A stretch of DNA of 64,000 bases from positions 27,683,211 through 27,747,210 of the forward strand of contig NC_134398.1 in the NCBI RefSeq assembly GCF_050003625.1. The letters are read 5' to 3'. The notes beneath the pieces were generated by a model. It was not told the origin of the DNA and searched no databases. It saw only the letters and a list, made by a program, of their open reading frames with translations. Source of the DNA: Haematobia irritans (Eukaryota > Arthropoda > Insecta > Diptera > Muscidae). This document shows positions 1 to 11,664 of the stretch, in pieces. Within the stretch, counting starts at the first letter, position 1, and each line of letters starts with the position of its first letter. The position numbers and the translations under genes are program-made.

Positions 1-1090
1 AAATTTTGACAACATTTTCTTTGGAAATAAAATTTTGACAACATTTTCTTTGGAAATAAAATTTTGACAACATTTTCTTTGGAAATAAAATTTTGACAAC
101 ATTTTCTTTGGAAATAAAATTTTGACAAAATTTTCTATAGAAATAAAATTTTGCCAAAATTTTCTATTGAAATAAAATTTTGCCAAAATTTTCTATAGAA
201 ATAAAATTTTGACAAAATTTTCTATGGAAATAAAATTTGGACAAAATTTTCTATAGAAATAAAATTTTGGCAAAATTTTCTATAGAATTAAAATTTTGAC
301 AAAATTTTCTATAAAAATAAAATTTTGACAAAATTTTCAATAGAAATAAAATTTTGACAAAATTTTCTATTGAAATAAAGTTTTGACAAAATTTTCTATT
401 GATTTTCTTTTGATATTCTATTATTTTATTTCAATAGAAACAAAATTTTGACACAATTTTATGTAGAAATAAAATTTTGACAACATCTATAGAAATAACT
501 CTTTGACAAAATTGTCTATTGAAATAAAATTTTGTCAAAATTTTAGTTCAATAGAAAATTTTGACAAAATTTTTCTACAGAAATAAAATTTTGACAAAAT
601 TGTCTATAGAAATAAAATTTGACAACATTTTCTATGAAAATAAAATTTTGGTAAATTTCCAATAGAAATAAAATTTTGACAACATTTTCGATTGAAATAA
701 AATTTTGCCAAATTTCCAATAGAAATAAAATTTTGACAAAATTTTCGATTGAAATAAAATTTTGTCAAAATTTTCTATAACATAGAAATAAAATTTTCCA
801 AATTTCCAATAGAATAAAATTTTGACAAAATTTTCGATTGAAATAAAATTTTGACAACATTTTCATTGGAAATAAAATGTTGACAAAATTTTCTATAGAA
901 ATAAAATTTTGACAAGATCTATATGAAACACTTCGAAAAAATTTTCTATTGAACTAACATGTTGTCAAAATGTTCTATTGAACTAACATTTTGTCAATAT
1001 TTTCTATAGAAATAAAATTTTTGGAAAAATTTTTTATAGAAATACAATTTTGACAAAATTTTTTATAGAAATACATATTTATAGAAATAT
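1..1090 (+). repeat. 29-bp tandem repeat array, left block
   Basis: Head-to-tail copies of an A/T-rich unit that reads roughly AAATTTTGACAAAATTTTCT followed by ATAGAAAT. The first four copies (positions 1-120) are spaced exactly 29 bp apart and nearly identical, with ACATTTTCTTTGG in place of AAATTTTCTATAG. Later copies vary in length and base. Reading frames through it are repeat shadows rich in Phe, Ile, Tyr and Asn. The array runs off the left edge of the window. Confidence 0.95.
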
Positions 1091-1372
1091 TGTACAAAAA
1101 TATAGAAAGACAGATTAGCTTTTAGTTGTAAATATACTCCCTTGTAAAGAAGTTCACTGTTCTTTAAATTTAAATGTAATTATCTGTGTTTTTCATGTAA
1201 TGATATATTTTTGTTAATGTGTTAAATGTTTTTTCCTTTTGTTTAAAGTAATTTCCCTGAAGACGAGCATCGGAGATGTCTCGAAATATTGGAAAATTTT
1301 AAATATAAAAATACAACTCAAAAAACAACAACATCTGTTTTTATTCACATGACCTCAAGCCGAACTAAGCAA
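1091..1372. other. unique insert inside the 29-bp array
   Basis: About 280 bp of non-repeat sequence interrupts the array. It is A/T-rich apart from a short GC-richer block near 1257-1286 that can fold (listed separately). The layout, a structured core followed by A-rich sequence, resembles the 3' part of a retroelement such as a Penelope-like element. That is an inference from the fold only; no coding remnant is clear. Confidence 0.4.
1257..1286 (+). ncRNA. hammerhead-ribozyme-like core (candidate)
   Basis: CTGAAGA (1257-1263) is followed by a stem-loop: GAGCATC (1265-1271), loop GGA, then GATG (1275-1278), one bulged T and CTC (1280-1282). GAAA (1283-1286) comes next. This is the order CUGANGA, stem II, GAAA seen in hammerhead ribozymes, which are known from Penelope-like retroelements. 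I could not identify stems I and III or the cleavage site, so it may be a dead relic or a chance match. Confidence 0.3.
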
Positions 1373-2580
1373 ATATAATTACAAATACAATTTTGACAAA
1401 ATTTTTTGTAGAATTAAATTTCGACAAAATTTTCTATTGATATTCTATTATTTTATTTCAATAGAAATAAAATTTTTAAAAAAAAATTGTGTAGAAATAA
1501 CATTTTGACAACATCTATAGAAATAACACTTTGACAAAATTGTCTATTGAAATAAAATTTTGACAAAATTGTCTATAGAAATACAATTTGACAACATTTT
1601 CTATGAAAATAAAATTTTGCCAAATTTCCAATAGAAATAAAATTTTGACAACATTTTGATTGAAATAAAAGTTTGCCAAATTTTCAATAGAAATAAAATT
1701 TTGACAAAATTTTCGATTGAAATAAAGTTTTGTCAAAATTTTCTATAGCATAGAAATAAAATTTTCCAAATTTCCAATAGAATAAAATTTTGACAAAATT
1801 TTCGATTGAAATAAATTTTTGACAACATTTTCTTTGTAAATAAAATTTTGACAAATTTTTCTATAGAAATAAAATTTTTACAAAATTTTCTATAGAAATA
1901 AAATTTTTACAAAATTTTCTATAGAAATAAAATTTTTACCAAATTTTCTATAGAAATAAATCTTTGACCAAATTTTCGATTGAAATAAAATTTTTACAAA
2001 ATTTTCTATAGAAATAAATCTTTGACTTCAATCTTTCGATTGAAAAAAAACATTGACAAAATTTTCTATAGAAATAAAATTTTGCCAAATTATCAATAGA
2101 ATACATTTTTGACAAAATTTTCTCTGGAAATAAAATTTTGACAAAATTTTCTATAAAAATAAAATTTTGGCAACATTTTCTATAGAAAAAATATTGTGCC
2201 AAAATTTTCTATAAGAATAAAATTTTGACAAAGTTGTCTATAGAAATAAAATGTGTCAACATTTTCTATGGAAATAAAATTTTGCCAAATTTTCTATAGA
2301 AATACAATTTTGACAAAATTTTCTATAGAATTAAAATTTTGACAATATTTTCTATAGAATTAAAATTTTCACAAAATTTTCTATAGCAATTAAATTTCGA
2401 CAAAATTTTCTATAGAAATAAAATTTTGACAAAATTTTCTATTGAAATAAAATTTTGACAAAATTTTCTACAGAAATAAAATTTTGACAAAATTTTCTAT
2501 AGAAATAAAATTCTGATAAAATGTTCTATTGAAATAAAATTTTGGCAAATTTTCCTATAGAAATAAAATTTTGCAAAATC
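1373..2580 (+). repeat. 29-bp tandem repeat array, second block
   Basis: This continues the 29-bp array after the unique insert, in the same orientation but more diverged. Many copies carry TTTCTATAGAAATAAAATTT and others have GACTTC or CAAATTT variants. It ends sharply at about 2580 where unique sequence begins. Short reading frames on the minus strand here are shadows of the repeat. Confidence 0.93.
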
Positions 2581-3540
2581 AAAAAACTCATTCATCCCAC
2601 TGTGCGGCGTTTATGTTATCCTCCCCATAGACTTAGAAAATAATCATATAAACTCAGCAAGCATAGAGACGAAATACGAACATTAAAGTGTGACCTGATC
2701 CATGTGAGTAGTACTTATAATGGTGCTACACATGATTTGTTCGACCTTCTTAGAATTGAGAATAATAAAAGACACCATGCATTTTTGTAAGCAGGGGATT
2801 AAGAAAAGACACATTTCTCCGAGGACACCAAAATCCTAAAGTGCGAATATTTTGCCTTTGAGTGTTGGAGGATCAGGATGTTTTCGGTACTGTGTCTTTA
2901 AGTACCTGAGTCTCCGTGTCCTATGGGTAATTACCAAAGAAAACATTTGTCTCGTTTCACGCACCGTGAAGCATGGTTGAAGAAGGACCACAACGATGCT
3001 AGGATTGTAAAATGATCCTTTTGTTAGTAAGTGCGAAATTAATGAATGAAAGAACAATAAGGATTTTTATGACTGGGGGAGTTGTGTCACATGGATTGGC
3101 CATTGTAACAGAGTGTCCTATAACAATGGTCGGTCGGTCGGCATTTGACAAATCCCTACAAAACCATTTGGAATTTAAAGGTCAATGTGTTTTCGAGGAA
3201 TATAGATAGCATGGTATATATTTGTACGAGAGATGATTCTTGCCTGACGGTGTGTGGGATTTTAGTGAATTTCTTTTTAATTTGAAACAAATGGCCTGAG
3301 TCTCAGTGAAGGACGATTGTTGTTATTGTCTGACTGGTTCTAGGTCAAATACGTTCCGGAACTCATATTTTATATGATTTTGATTGCATCTTAAACCAAT
3401 GCGGATACGGATGATGAAATTCATAGGAAAATAATGTCATTACGCCAAAAATTTATAAAGAAAATTCGCGGCTGTATGTATTACCTTGGAAAAGCCTTGT
3501 TCCAGGTAACACAATTGTTGTAAATACAATAAAAGAAATT
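2581..3540. other. unique, degenerate sequence; possible Tc1-like transposase relic
   Basis: No intact gene is seen. Translated on the plus strand around 2840-3010, one can read K-C-E-Y-F-A-F-E and then, in another frame, T-V-K-H-G. These recall the DES-K-F-x-x-F-G and VKHGGG segments of Tc1-type transposases, but with stops and frameshifts. The identification is weak. The rest (3050-3540) shows nothing recognisable. Confidence 0.22.
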
Positions 3541-4078
3541 TATAGATTCAAATTAAGGCAGGTTAAAAAAATAAAATTTTGATAACTCAAGGCCATGTAA
3601 CATAGGTGACAAACGAAATTTATTTATTCCCTTCCCCATAACTGGCCTCTATATATATCTACAGAGAAGATTAAAACAAATGTATGATAGCAAAACCATG
3701 ATACGATTAAATTTATTTCAGTTTTGTTTAGTTTAAATTAAATTAACTACGTTTAGTTGACTTTACTTTAATTTTTCTTAATCTCATTTAATTTAGCATG
3801 ATTTAATTTCCGTTAAATTTATTTAGATAATTACAATTTAACTTTATTTCATTTTATTTAGGTAATATAATTGGGTTAAATTAAATAAAATTAAAATAAA
3901 TTTAATTTAACTTTATAGTAATATAGTTTAACTTTATTGATTGATTTGGAATTGAATTGATTTAGTTTAATTTGATTTGAAATTATTAATTTAATTTCCA
4001 TTTCTATTTAGTTTATTTTATTTAAATTTAGATAATTTAAATAAAATGTAATTTCGTTTTTTAGGTCAGTTCAGTTCA
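3541..4078. other. very AT-rich low-complexity tract
   Basis: Reiterated TTTAATTTAATTTA/TTTATTT words run from about 3700 to 4070. No reading frame, RNA gene or transposon end is visible. Confidence 0.7.
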
Positions 4079-4250
4079 TTATACCCTGCGCCACACTGTG
4101 GAACAGGGTATTATAAGTTAGTGGATATGTTTGCAACACCCAGAAGGATGGTGTCTTTGGCAAAAATGCTCAGGGCGGGCTCCTGAGTCGATATAGCCAT
4201 GTCCGTCTGTCAGTGAACACATTTTTGTAATCAAAGTCTATGTAAATATA
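4079..4250 (-). mobile_element. mini-me-like element, terminal fragment (subfamily A)
   Basis: It begins with the palindromic end ATACCCTGCGCCACACTGTG and runs through GTCTTTGGCA, CTCAGGG, GAGTCGATATAGCCATGTCC and a short GTCY run, then stops. This is the same end found complete at 13.05 kb and 28.23 kb. Only the terminus is present. Confidence 0.8.
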
Positions 4251-4359
4251 ATATGCTTAGGTGCAAACATATATTAATTTAGAAATAGCCTATAAATAAA
4301 TATGTGTTTAGAAAGAGAGACCTAGAGAGTATGCTGCAAGTAACCAATTGGCGCCTTAC
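4251..4359. other. short spacer
   Basis: A/T-rich sequence between a mini-me fragment and the G-rich repeats. It includes a stretch (about 4259-4300) similar to part of the palindromic element at 20.0 kb. No gene is seen. Confidence 0.4.
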
Positions 4360-5495
4360 TTGAAACATTCAGAGATCGTTGGGGGCGTTCATGTGGGGGA
4401 CCTCCCCTTTGTTCGACTTTTTTTTAAAGTACAGTGAAAAAACTAAAATTCTCTAAATTATCTGAGATTTATAGAGAACATCGGTGAGGTTATGGAATTA
4501 ATATGGGGCACCTGATGATTTCATATGTGGACGGGGAGGGGGACCTCACCCTTGCCATACTTTTTGAAACTTGGAACAAAATTATGCGATTTGTTTGAAA
4601 TTTTCATTGAATGTTGGGGTTGGCATCTAGACAAAAATCCGCTACCACCCCTCCGGACCACCCCTTTGCCCGACAGTGAAAACAAAACTAAACTCCTCCG
4701 ACTGAAATTCTACGGAAAAAATGGGTGAGGTTATGAAATTTATATCAGGCTCCTGATTTTTTAATAAAAATAATAGAGCATAGGGAGACATCCGCTTCTC
4801 TTAAGTACAAGAAATAATTAAACTTTACCGAGTTACTTGAAATTTACAGAGGACTGGGGAGAGGTTACGATATTAATAGTTGATACCTGATTTTGTGATA
4901 TTTGGACGGATGAGAGGCCGCCCCTTTAGGCTTATAATTTGCTTGACATTTTCTGGGACGTTTACAAAAGATACGCTACATCACTTTTCGATATTTGGTC
5001 GGGGAGGAGGTCCTCCTCTAAAACTGAAAAAAAAACAAAAATTCTTAAGTTTTCTTGAAATTTACAAAGACAGTGGGGGAAGGTTATGAACGAAGAGGCA
5101 ACCTTCCTTGCCCCACACTTGAAGGAAAGTTTCAAGAATTTTCAGGGAAGGTTAGGGGTGATATTCACTACGGTGTTTGTCGATATTGTATCGGGGAAAG
5201 TGACGTCCCTTTAAAACAATAGAGCAAAATTTAAACATCTCCGATCTACTTGAAATTTACAGGGAACGTGGGAGGAAGTGATTAAATTTAAATTAGTATA
5301 TGATTTTTCGATATCTGGTTGGGGAAGGGGAAAATTGAAATAAACTTTGTCGATTTACTTCGATAGAATTTATAGGGACCATTGAGTAGTTGTGAAATTA
5401 ATATAGGGTATGTGATAGTCCGATATCAGGTCGGAGTGGAGCGAAGGTGGGGAGAGGGTTCCCTTTTGTCCGTTTTTTTTTCTTAAATTGAAAGT
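4360..5495 (+). repeat. degenerate G-rich repeats of roughly 200 bp
   Basis: A block recurs at irregular spacing of about 120-240 bp (near 4469, 4708, 4849, 5061, 5253, 5370). Each copy has CTTGAAATTTACAG, then a G-rich run with GAGGTTATGAAATTAATAT, then CCTGAT with TCGATAT, GGTCGGGGAGGGG, and an A-rich stretch. The copies are diverged. Short frames across them are not gene-like. Confidence 0.65.
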
Positions 5496-6081
5496 AGAGG
5501 GTTGTCCGTAAATGGGAACTCGGTACATAATTTTATGTTTTTTGCACAGGCTTCTGCCAGACTTCGTTTTAGTAAAGAACTTAAATTAACATGAAATTGC
5601 CAGCCAACGTAGAGGGTGCATCATTTTCCAACATTTTAGCAAATGTTAATGTGGTAAAATTTTTTACTACTTTTGCTTTTTCCGATTTATTGGATGGGAA
5701 ACAGTAATTCTTTGTATGTTATTATAATATAGTGCTTAATTTTCAGATATGTTGAGGAGAAGGATACCTATCCTTGGCAAACCACACTTAAAATTCACAA
5801 GAAATATAGAAGATTGTCCAACTACTTGAATAGAGAACATTATTTAAAAAATTTGGTGGAAAGGGTACACACTCTCGCCGACATTTTTTAAGACGAACCG
5901 TTTTACATATGCATATCCGCCGTATTTGTACCTATAAACGAAAAAGCAAGTAGTTTGATTTGTTTGAAAGAATTCAAAGCTTTTCGATTTTGTTTTAAGC
6001 CGAAAGGATATGGTTGACTAAGTTAACGCAAAATGTTCCTACAAATACGCGGGCGCAGCGAAGCGGAACGGGTTACGCTAG
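5496..6081 (+). mobile_element. Helitron-like element, 3' end
   Basis: The block ends with GC-rich sequence containing GCAGCGAAGCGG and then ACGGGTTACGCTAG at 6068-6081, followed by T. A GC-rich, hairpin-prone segment just before CTAG with a T next to it is the classic Helitron 3' terminus. A second copy ends identically (CGGGTTACGCTAG then T) at 31129. The two share preceding sequence such as GGTTGACT-AGTTAAC and the TGTTGAG-AGAAGGATAC block. The 5' end is not defined. Confidence 0.55.
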
Positions 6082-6082
6082 T

Positions 6083-6715
6083 GTATCTATGTATGTCAAA
6101 TTTGGTTAAAATCGGTTCAAATTTAGATATAACTTCCATATATATGTTTTGTGATTTGGACAAAAATGGCCAAAAATAACCACATTTTCCTTGATAAATG
6201 GCCACTGCTAAGTCGAAAACATGTAAAAATGACTCCAATTTTCCTCTACTTCTAATAAATATCTATTGACTGATAAATCATAAATACACTTTTGCGAAAT
6301 TGTCTCAAAATTGGTTCAGATTTAATTTTTTCCCATGTTTATACCATGCGCCACACTGTGGAACAGGGTTTTATAAGTTAGTACATATGCGCCATACCGT
6401 GGAACAGGGTATGTTTGCAACACCCAGAAGGAGATAAGATAGGGTCTCTTTGGCACTACTGCTCAGGGCCGGCTCCTGAGTCGATGTAGCCATGTCCGGA
6501 CGGACATGGTCCGCAATTTCAGTCCAATTGACTTCAAATTTGGCACAAGTATGTGTTTTGGGTTCGAATAGAACCTTATTGATTTTAGAAGAAATTGGTT
6601 CAGTTTTAGATATAGCTTCCATATATATCTTTCGCCCGATATCTACTAATATGGTCCCAGAAGCCAGAATTTCATGCTCGGTTCCAAAGATTTTGCCATT
6701 ACACTAATTATATTG
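6083..6715 (-). mobile_element. mini-me-like fragments (subfamily A), rearranged
   Basis: Monomer pieces (TTCAAATTTAGATATAACTT) are followed by the palindromic end CCATGCGCCACACTGTGGAA. A second partial end copy lies just behind it (about 6389). Then come CTCAGGG, GAGTCGAT, CATGTCCG and one further monomer piece to about 6710. It is a shuffled terminal region rather than a complete element. Confidence 0.75.
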
Positions 6716-7120
6716 ATTCCGAGCCAAACAAACGGTGAATTGAAGTTACCTGATTTTTTCTAGAGAGATCCCAAAAAATTCGAAAGTATATCCTAAAAAA
6801 TTCCAACCGAAATATTTTCCCCATTAAAATCCCCAAAAAATCTCCAAAATTCTACAAAACACATAAAAACAACCTCACATTATCGAATTCTTTAATAGAT
6901 AACGACCTTAACAAGTCTGCCAAGTGGTCAACAGTTGATGTGGGGTTTGCTATAAAAATTGCCGACTTTATGTAAAGAATCTTTAAAACATTTTTTTTTC
7001 AGAAATAAAACTTGTAATGACAATTTTATTTAAAAAAAAAAAAATCATTACAATTGTGAAAAAATTTAGAACAAAATTAATGTAGTTTTATATTGTTTTC
7101 ATTTCTTCCCAATTTATTTT
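6716..7120. other. A-rich sequence without recognised features
   Basis: Runs such as CCCCAAAAAATCTCCAAAA and an A12 tract at about 7032. No supported gene or transposon end. Confidence 0.5.
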
Positions 7121-8647
7121 TTTTATACCCTCCACCATAGGATGGGAATATTAGAATATTGCTCTAAGACCCCATAAATTATATTTATTCTGGGTCGTGG
7201 TGAGATTCTGAGTCGATCTGAGCATGTCCGTCCGTCTGTTGAAATCACGCTAACTTCCGAACGAAACAAGCTATCGACTTGAAACTTGGCACAAGTAGTT
7301 GTTATTGATGTAGGTCGTGATGTGGTATTGCAAATGGGCCATATGGGTCCACTTTTACGTATAGCCCCCATATAAACCGATCCCCCGATTTGGCTTGCGG
7401 AGCCTCTAAGAGAAGCAAATTTCATCCGATCCGGCTGAAATTTGGTACATGGTGTTAGTATATGGTCTCTAATAACCATGCAAAAATTGGTCCACATCGG
7501 TCCATAATTATATATAGCCCCCATATAAACCGATCCCCCGATTTGGCTTGCGGAGCCTGTCCGATCAGGCTGAAATTTGGTACATAGTGTTAGTATATGG
7601 TCTCTAACAACCGTGCCAGAATTGGTCCATATCGGTCCATAATTATATATAGCCCCCATATAAACCGCTCTCCAGATTTGACCTCCGGAGCCTCTTGAAG
7701 GAGCAAAATTCATCCGATCCGGTTCAAATTTGGAACGTGGCGTCAGTATATGGTCTCTAATAACCACGCAAAAATTGGTCCACATCGGTCCATAATTATA
7801 TATAGCCCCCATATAAACCGATCACCAGATTTGACCTCCGGAGCCTCTTGGAAGACCAAAATTCATCTGATTTTGTTGATATTTGGTACGTGGTGTTAAT
7901 ATATGGCCTCAAACACCCATGCAAAAATTGGTCGAAATCGGTCCATAATTATATATAGCCCCCATATAAACCGATCCCCAGATTTGACCTCCGGAGCCCC
8001 TTGGAAGAGCAAAATTCATCCGATTCGGTTGAAATTTGGTACGTGATGTTAGTATATGGTATCCAACAACCATGCAGGAATTGGTTCATATCAGTCCATA
8101 ATTATATATAACCCCCATATAAACCGATCCCCAGATTTGACCTCGGTGCCTTTTGGAGAAGCAAAATTCATCCGATCTGGTTGAAATTTGGTTCGTGGTG
8201 GTAGTATATGATATTTAGCAACCATGCCAAAAGTGGTCCATATCAGACATAATCATATATAGCCCCCGATTCCGAGATTTGGTTTTGGAGCCACTTGGAG
8301 GAACAAAATTCATCCGAGTCAGTTGAAATTTGGTACATTGTGCTAGTATATGGCAACCATGCCTAACTAGGTCCATATCCGTCTATATTCTGGCTCTCGA
8401 CGTACCGTGCAAAATGTCCATATCGATTCGTAATTATTTGTAGACTTAACTATACATAACTTTTTTGTCTAATATATACCATGTATGGACTAACTCACAA
8501 TTTAGAAAACGATGTTAAGAAGTTTTAAGATATCACAACCCAAATAATTCGTGGATGACAGTCTTTCGTAGAAGTTTCTACGAAATCCATGGTGGAGGGT
8601 ACATATGATTCGGCCTGGCCAAATTTACGGCCGTATATACATGTTTT
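7121..8647 (+). mobile_element. mini-me-like element B1
   Basis: It starts at TTTATACCCTCCACCATAGG and ends at CCATGGTGGAGGGTACATAT then GGCCGTATATACATG. The two ends thus share an inverted ACCCTCCACCAT. Inside are the conserved core (CTGGGTCGTGGTGA, GAGTCGATCTGAGCATGTCC), a very short GTCCG run and about six 153-bp monomers beginning CCATATAAACCGATC. Long minus-strand frames (for example 7123-7812) are repeat-derived, because 153 bp is 51 codons and frames carry through. Confidence 0.9.
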
Positions 8648-8752
8648 TCTTTTGGATTTATTTTTTTATACCCTCCACCATAGGATGGAGGGTATACTAA
8701 CTTTGTCATTCCGTTTGTAACACATCGAAATATTGCTCTAAGACCCCATAAA

Positions 8753-8940
<188 letters not shown>

Positions 8941-10092
8941 TAGGTCGTGGTGAAATTCTGAGTCGATGTAAGCATGTCCATCCGTCTGTTGAAATCTCGC
9001 ACAAGCAGTTATTGATGTAGGTGGGATGGTACTGCAAATGGGCATTATCGGTCCACTTTTACGTATAGCCCCATATAAACGGACCCCCAAATTTGGGTGA
9101 AATTTGGTACATGGTGTCTAACAACCACGCTAAAATTGGTCGACATCGGTCCATAATTATATATAGCTCCCATATAAACCGATCCCCAGATTTGGCTTGC
9201 GGAGCCTCAAAGAGAAGCAAATTTCATCCGATCCGGCTGAAATTTGGTACATGGTGTTAGTATATGGTCTCTAACAACCGTGCCAGAATTGGTCCAAATC
9301 GGTTCATAATTATATATAGCCCGCATATAAACCGATCCCCAGATTTGGCTTGGGGAGCCTCTAAGAGAAGCTTATTTCTTCCGATCCGGTTGAAATTTGA
9401 AACATGGTGTTAGTATATGGCCTATAACAACCGTGCCAGAATTGGTCCATATCGGTTTATAATTATATATAGCCCCCATATAAACCGATCCCCGGATTTG
9501 GCTTGGGGAGCCTCTAAGAGAAGCTTATTTCATCCGATCCGGTTGAAATTTGGAACATGGTGTTAGTATATGGTCTCTAACTGCAATGCAAAAATTGGTC
9601 CAAATCGGTTCATAATTATATATAGCCCGCATATAAACCGATCCCCAGATTTGGCTTGGGGAGCCTCTAAGAGAAGCTTATTTCATCCGATCCGATTGAA
9701 ATTTGGAACATGGTGTTAGTATATGGTCTCCAACTGCAATGCAAAAATTGGTCCAAATCGGTTCATAATTATATATAGCCCGCATATAAACCGATCCCCA
9801 GATTTGGCTTGGGGAGCCTCTAAGAGAAGCTTATTTCATCCGATCCGGTTGAAATTTGGAACATGGTGTTAGTATATGGCCTATAACAACCGTGCCAGAA
9901 TTGGTCCAAATCGGTTTATAATTATATATAGCCCCCATATAAACCGATCCCCAGATTTGGCTTGCGGAGCCTCAAAGAGAAGCAAATTTCATCCGATCCG
10001 GCTGAAATTTGGTACATGGTGTTAGTATATGGTCTCTAACAACCGTGCCACAATTGGTCCATATCAGTTTATAATTATAGGTAGCCACATAT

Positions 10093-10644
10093 TAGGGATG
10101 CCAGATTTTGAAGAGGCAAAAAGAGCACATTCAGCTTATAAAAAGAGCACATACGAAAAGAATAGAGCACACTTTTTCAAATAAAAGAAAAACATTTATT
10201 TCCAATTTATTGAAATATAATTCATTTAAACACAGCAAAAAGGTTCATACCATAAACATAAAATAACCCACTTTCAACTCAAGCTAATTTTCTTACAATA
10301 CTTTTTAAGTCATTTTTTGGTGTTTTTGTGAAAAACGTTATTGAAGAAGTTTGTTTACATTTAGAAAAGAGTACAAAGTGAAGAAGCAACATCTTCTACG
10401 ACTCTGATATATAAAGTAACTATTTAATTAGAAAATAACACTATTTAATTAGAAAATAACGGCTAGGAAAATCTATTAGTGCGACATTTACTGAAAATAC
10501 AGTTACTTTTACCATTTATTGAATCGCGCTTGTGATGCAAAAAAAGAGCACTTTTGCGTGCTCTTTTGGCCTGTCTTGTTTTAAGAGCACATTTTGTAAA
10601 AAAGAGCACATGTGCTCTTTAAAAGAGCACGTCTGGCATCCCTA
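10093..10644. mobile_element. hAT-type MITE with TAGGGATGCCAGA ends
   Basis: A 552-bp insertion with perfect 13-bp terminal inverted repeats TAGGGATGCCAGA and TCTGGCATCCCTA. It is flanked by a perfect 8-bp target duplication CCACATAT (10085-10092 and 10645-10652). The 8-bp duplication and end sequence fit the hAT superfamily. Internal sub-terminal AAAGAGCACA words recur on both sides. It has no transposase frame, so it is non-autonomous. It sits inside mini-me B2 and is therefore younger than it. Confidence 0.92.
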
Positions 10645-11664
10645 CCACATATAAACCGATCCCCAGATTTGGCTTGCGGAGCCGCTAAGAGAAGCATATT
10701 TCATCCGATCCGGTTGAAATTTGGAACATGGTGTTAGTATATGGTCTCTAACTGCAATGCAAAAATTGGTCCAAATCGGTTCATAATTATATATAGCCCG
10801 CATATAAACCGATCCCCAGATTTGGCTTGGGGAGCCTCTAAGAGAAGCTTATTTCATCCGATCCGGTTGAAATTTGGAACATGGTGTTAGTATATGGCCT
10901 ATAACAACCGTGCCAGAATTGGTCCATATCGGTTTATAATTATATATAGCCCCCATATAAACCGTTATCCAGATTTGACCTCCGGAGCCTCTTGGATGAG
11001 CAAAATTCATCCGATCTGGTTCAAATTTGGAACGTGGTGTTAGTATATGGCCGCTAACAACCATACCAAAATTGGTCCATATCGGTCTACAGTTATATAT
11101 AGCCGATCTCCAATCACACAAAAATTGGTCCATATCGGTTCATAATCATGGTTTCCACTCGAGCCAAAAATAATCTACCAAAATTTTATTTCTATAGAAA
11201 ATTTTGTTAACATTTTATTTCTATAGAAAAATTTGTCAAAATTTTATTTCTATAGAAAATTTTGTCAAAATTTTATTTCTATAGAAAATTTTGTCAAACT
11301 GAATTATATACGTATTTAATTCATCTTTTTTGATTTAATATATACCATGTATGGACTTACATACAATTTAGTAGACGGTGTTAGGAGGTTTTAAGATACC
11401 ATCGGTAAGCGTTACCGCAACTTAAGTAATTCGATTGTCGATGGCAGTGTTTAGAAGAAGTTTCTATGCAATCCATGGTGGAGGGTACATAAGCTTCGGC
11501 CTGGCCGAACTTACGGCCGTATATACTTGTTTAATTATAATATATTAAAAACATTTATCTTTGTCACATTTTTGCCAACTTGCATCAAAAATGCCTTACG
11601 GCGCTGAGGCCTTAACATTATTGTAAAGTTTTTAATAGAATAATAAATAATATTAATAAAAACA

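Noticed and set aside
1515..2202. Phe/Ile/Asn-rich minus-strand frames (also at 44000, 46003 and 47316)
   Set aside because: They are translations of the 29-bp repeat; the same words occur in every array and no start or promoter signal is present.
1..2580. Possible CRISPR array because of about 29-bp repeats
   Set aside because: Units follow each other directly without spacers and are strongly diverged; the context is a fly genome.
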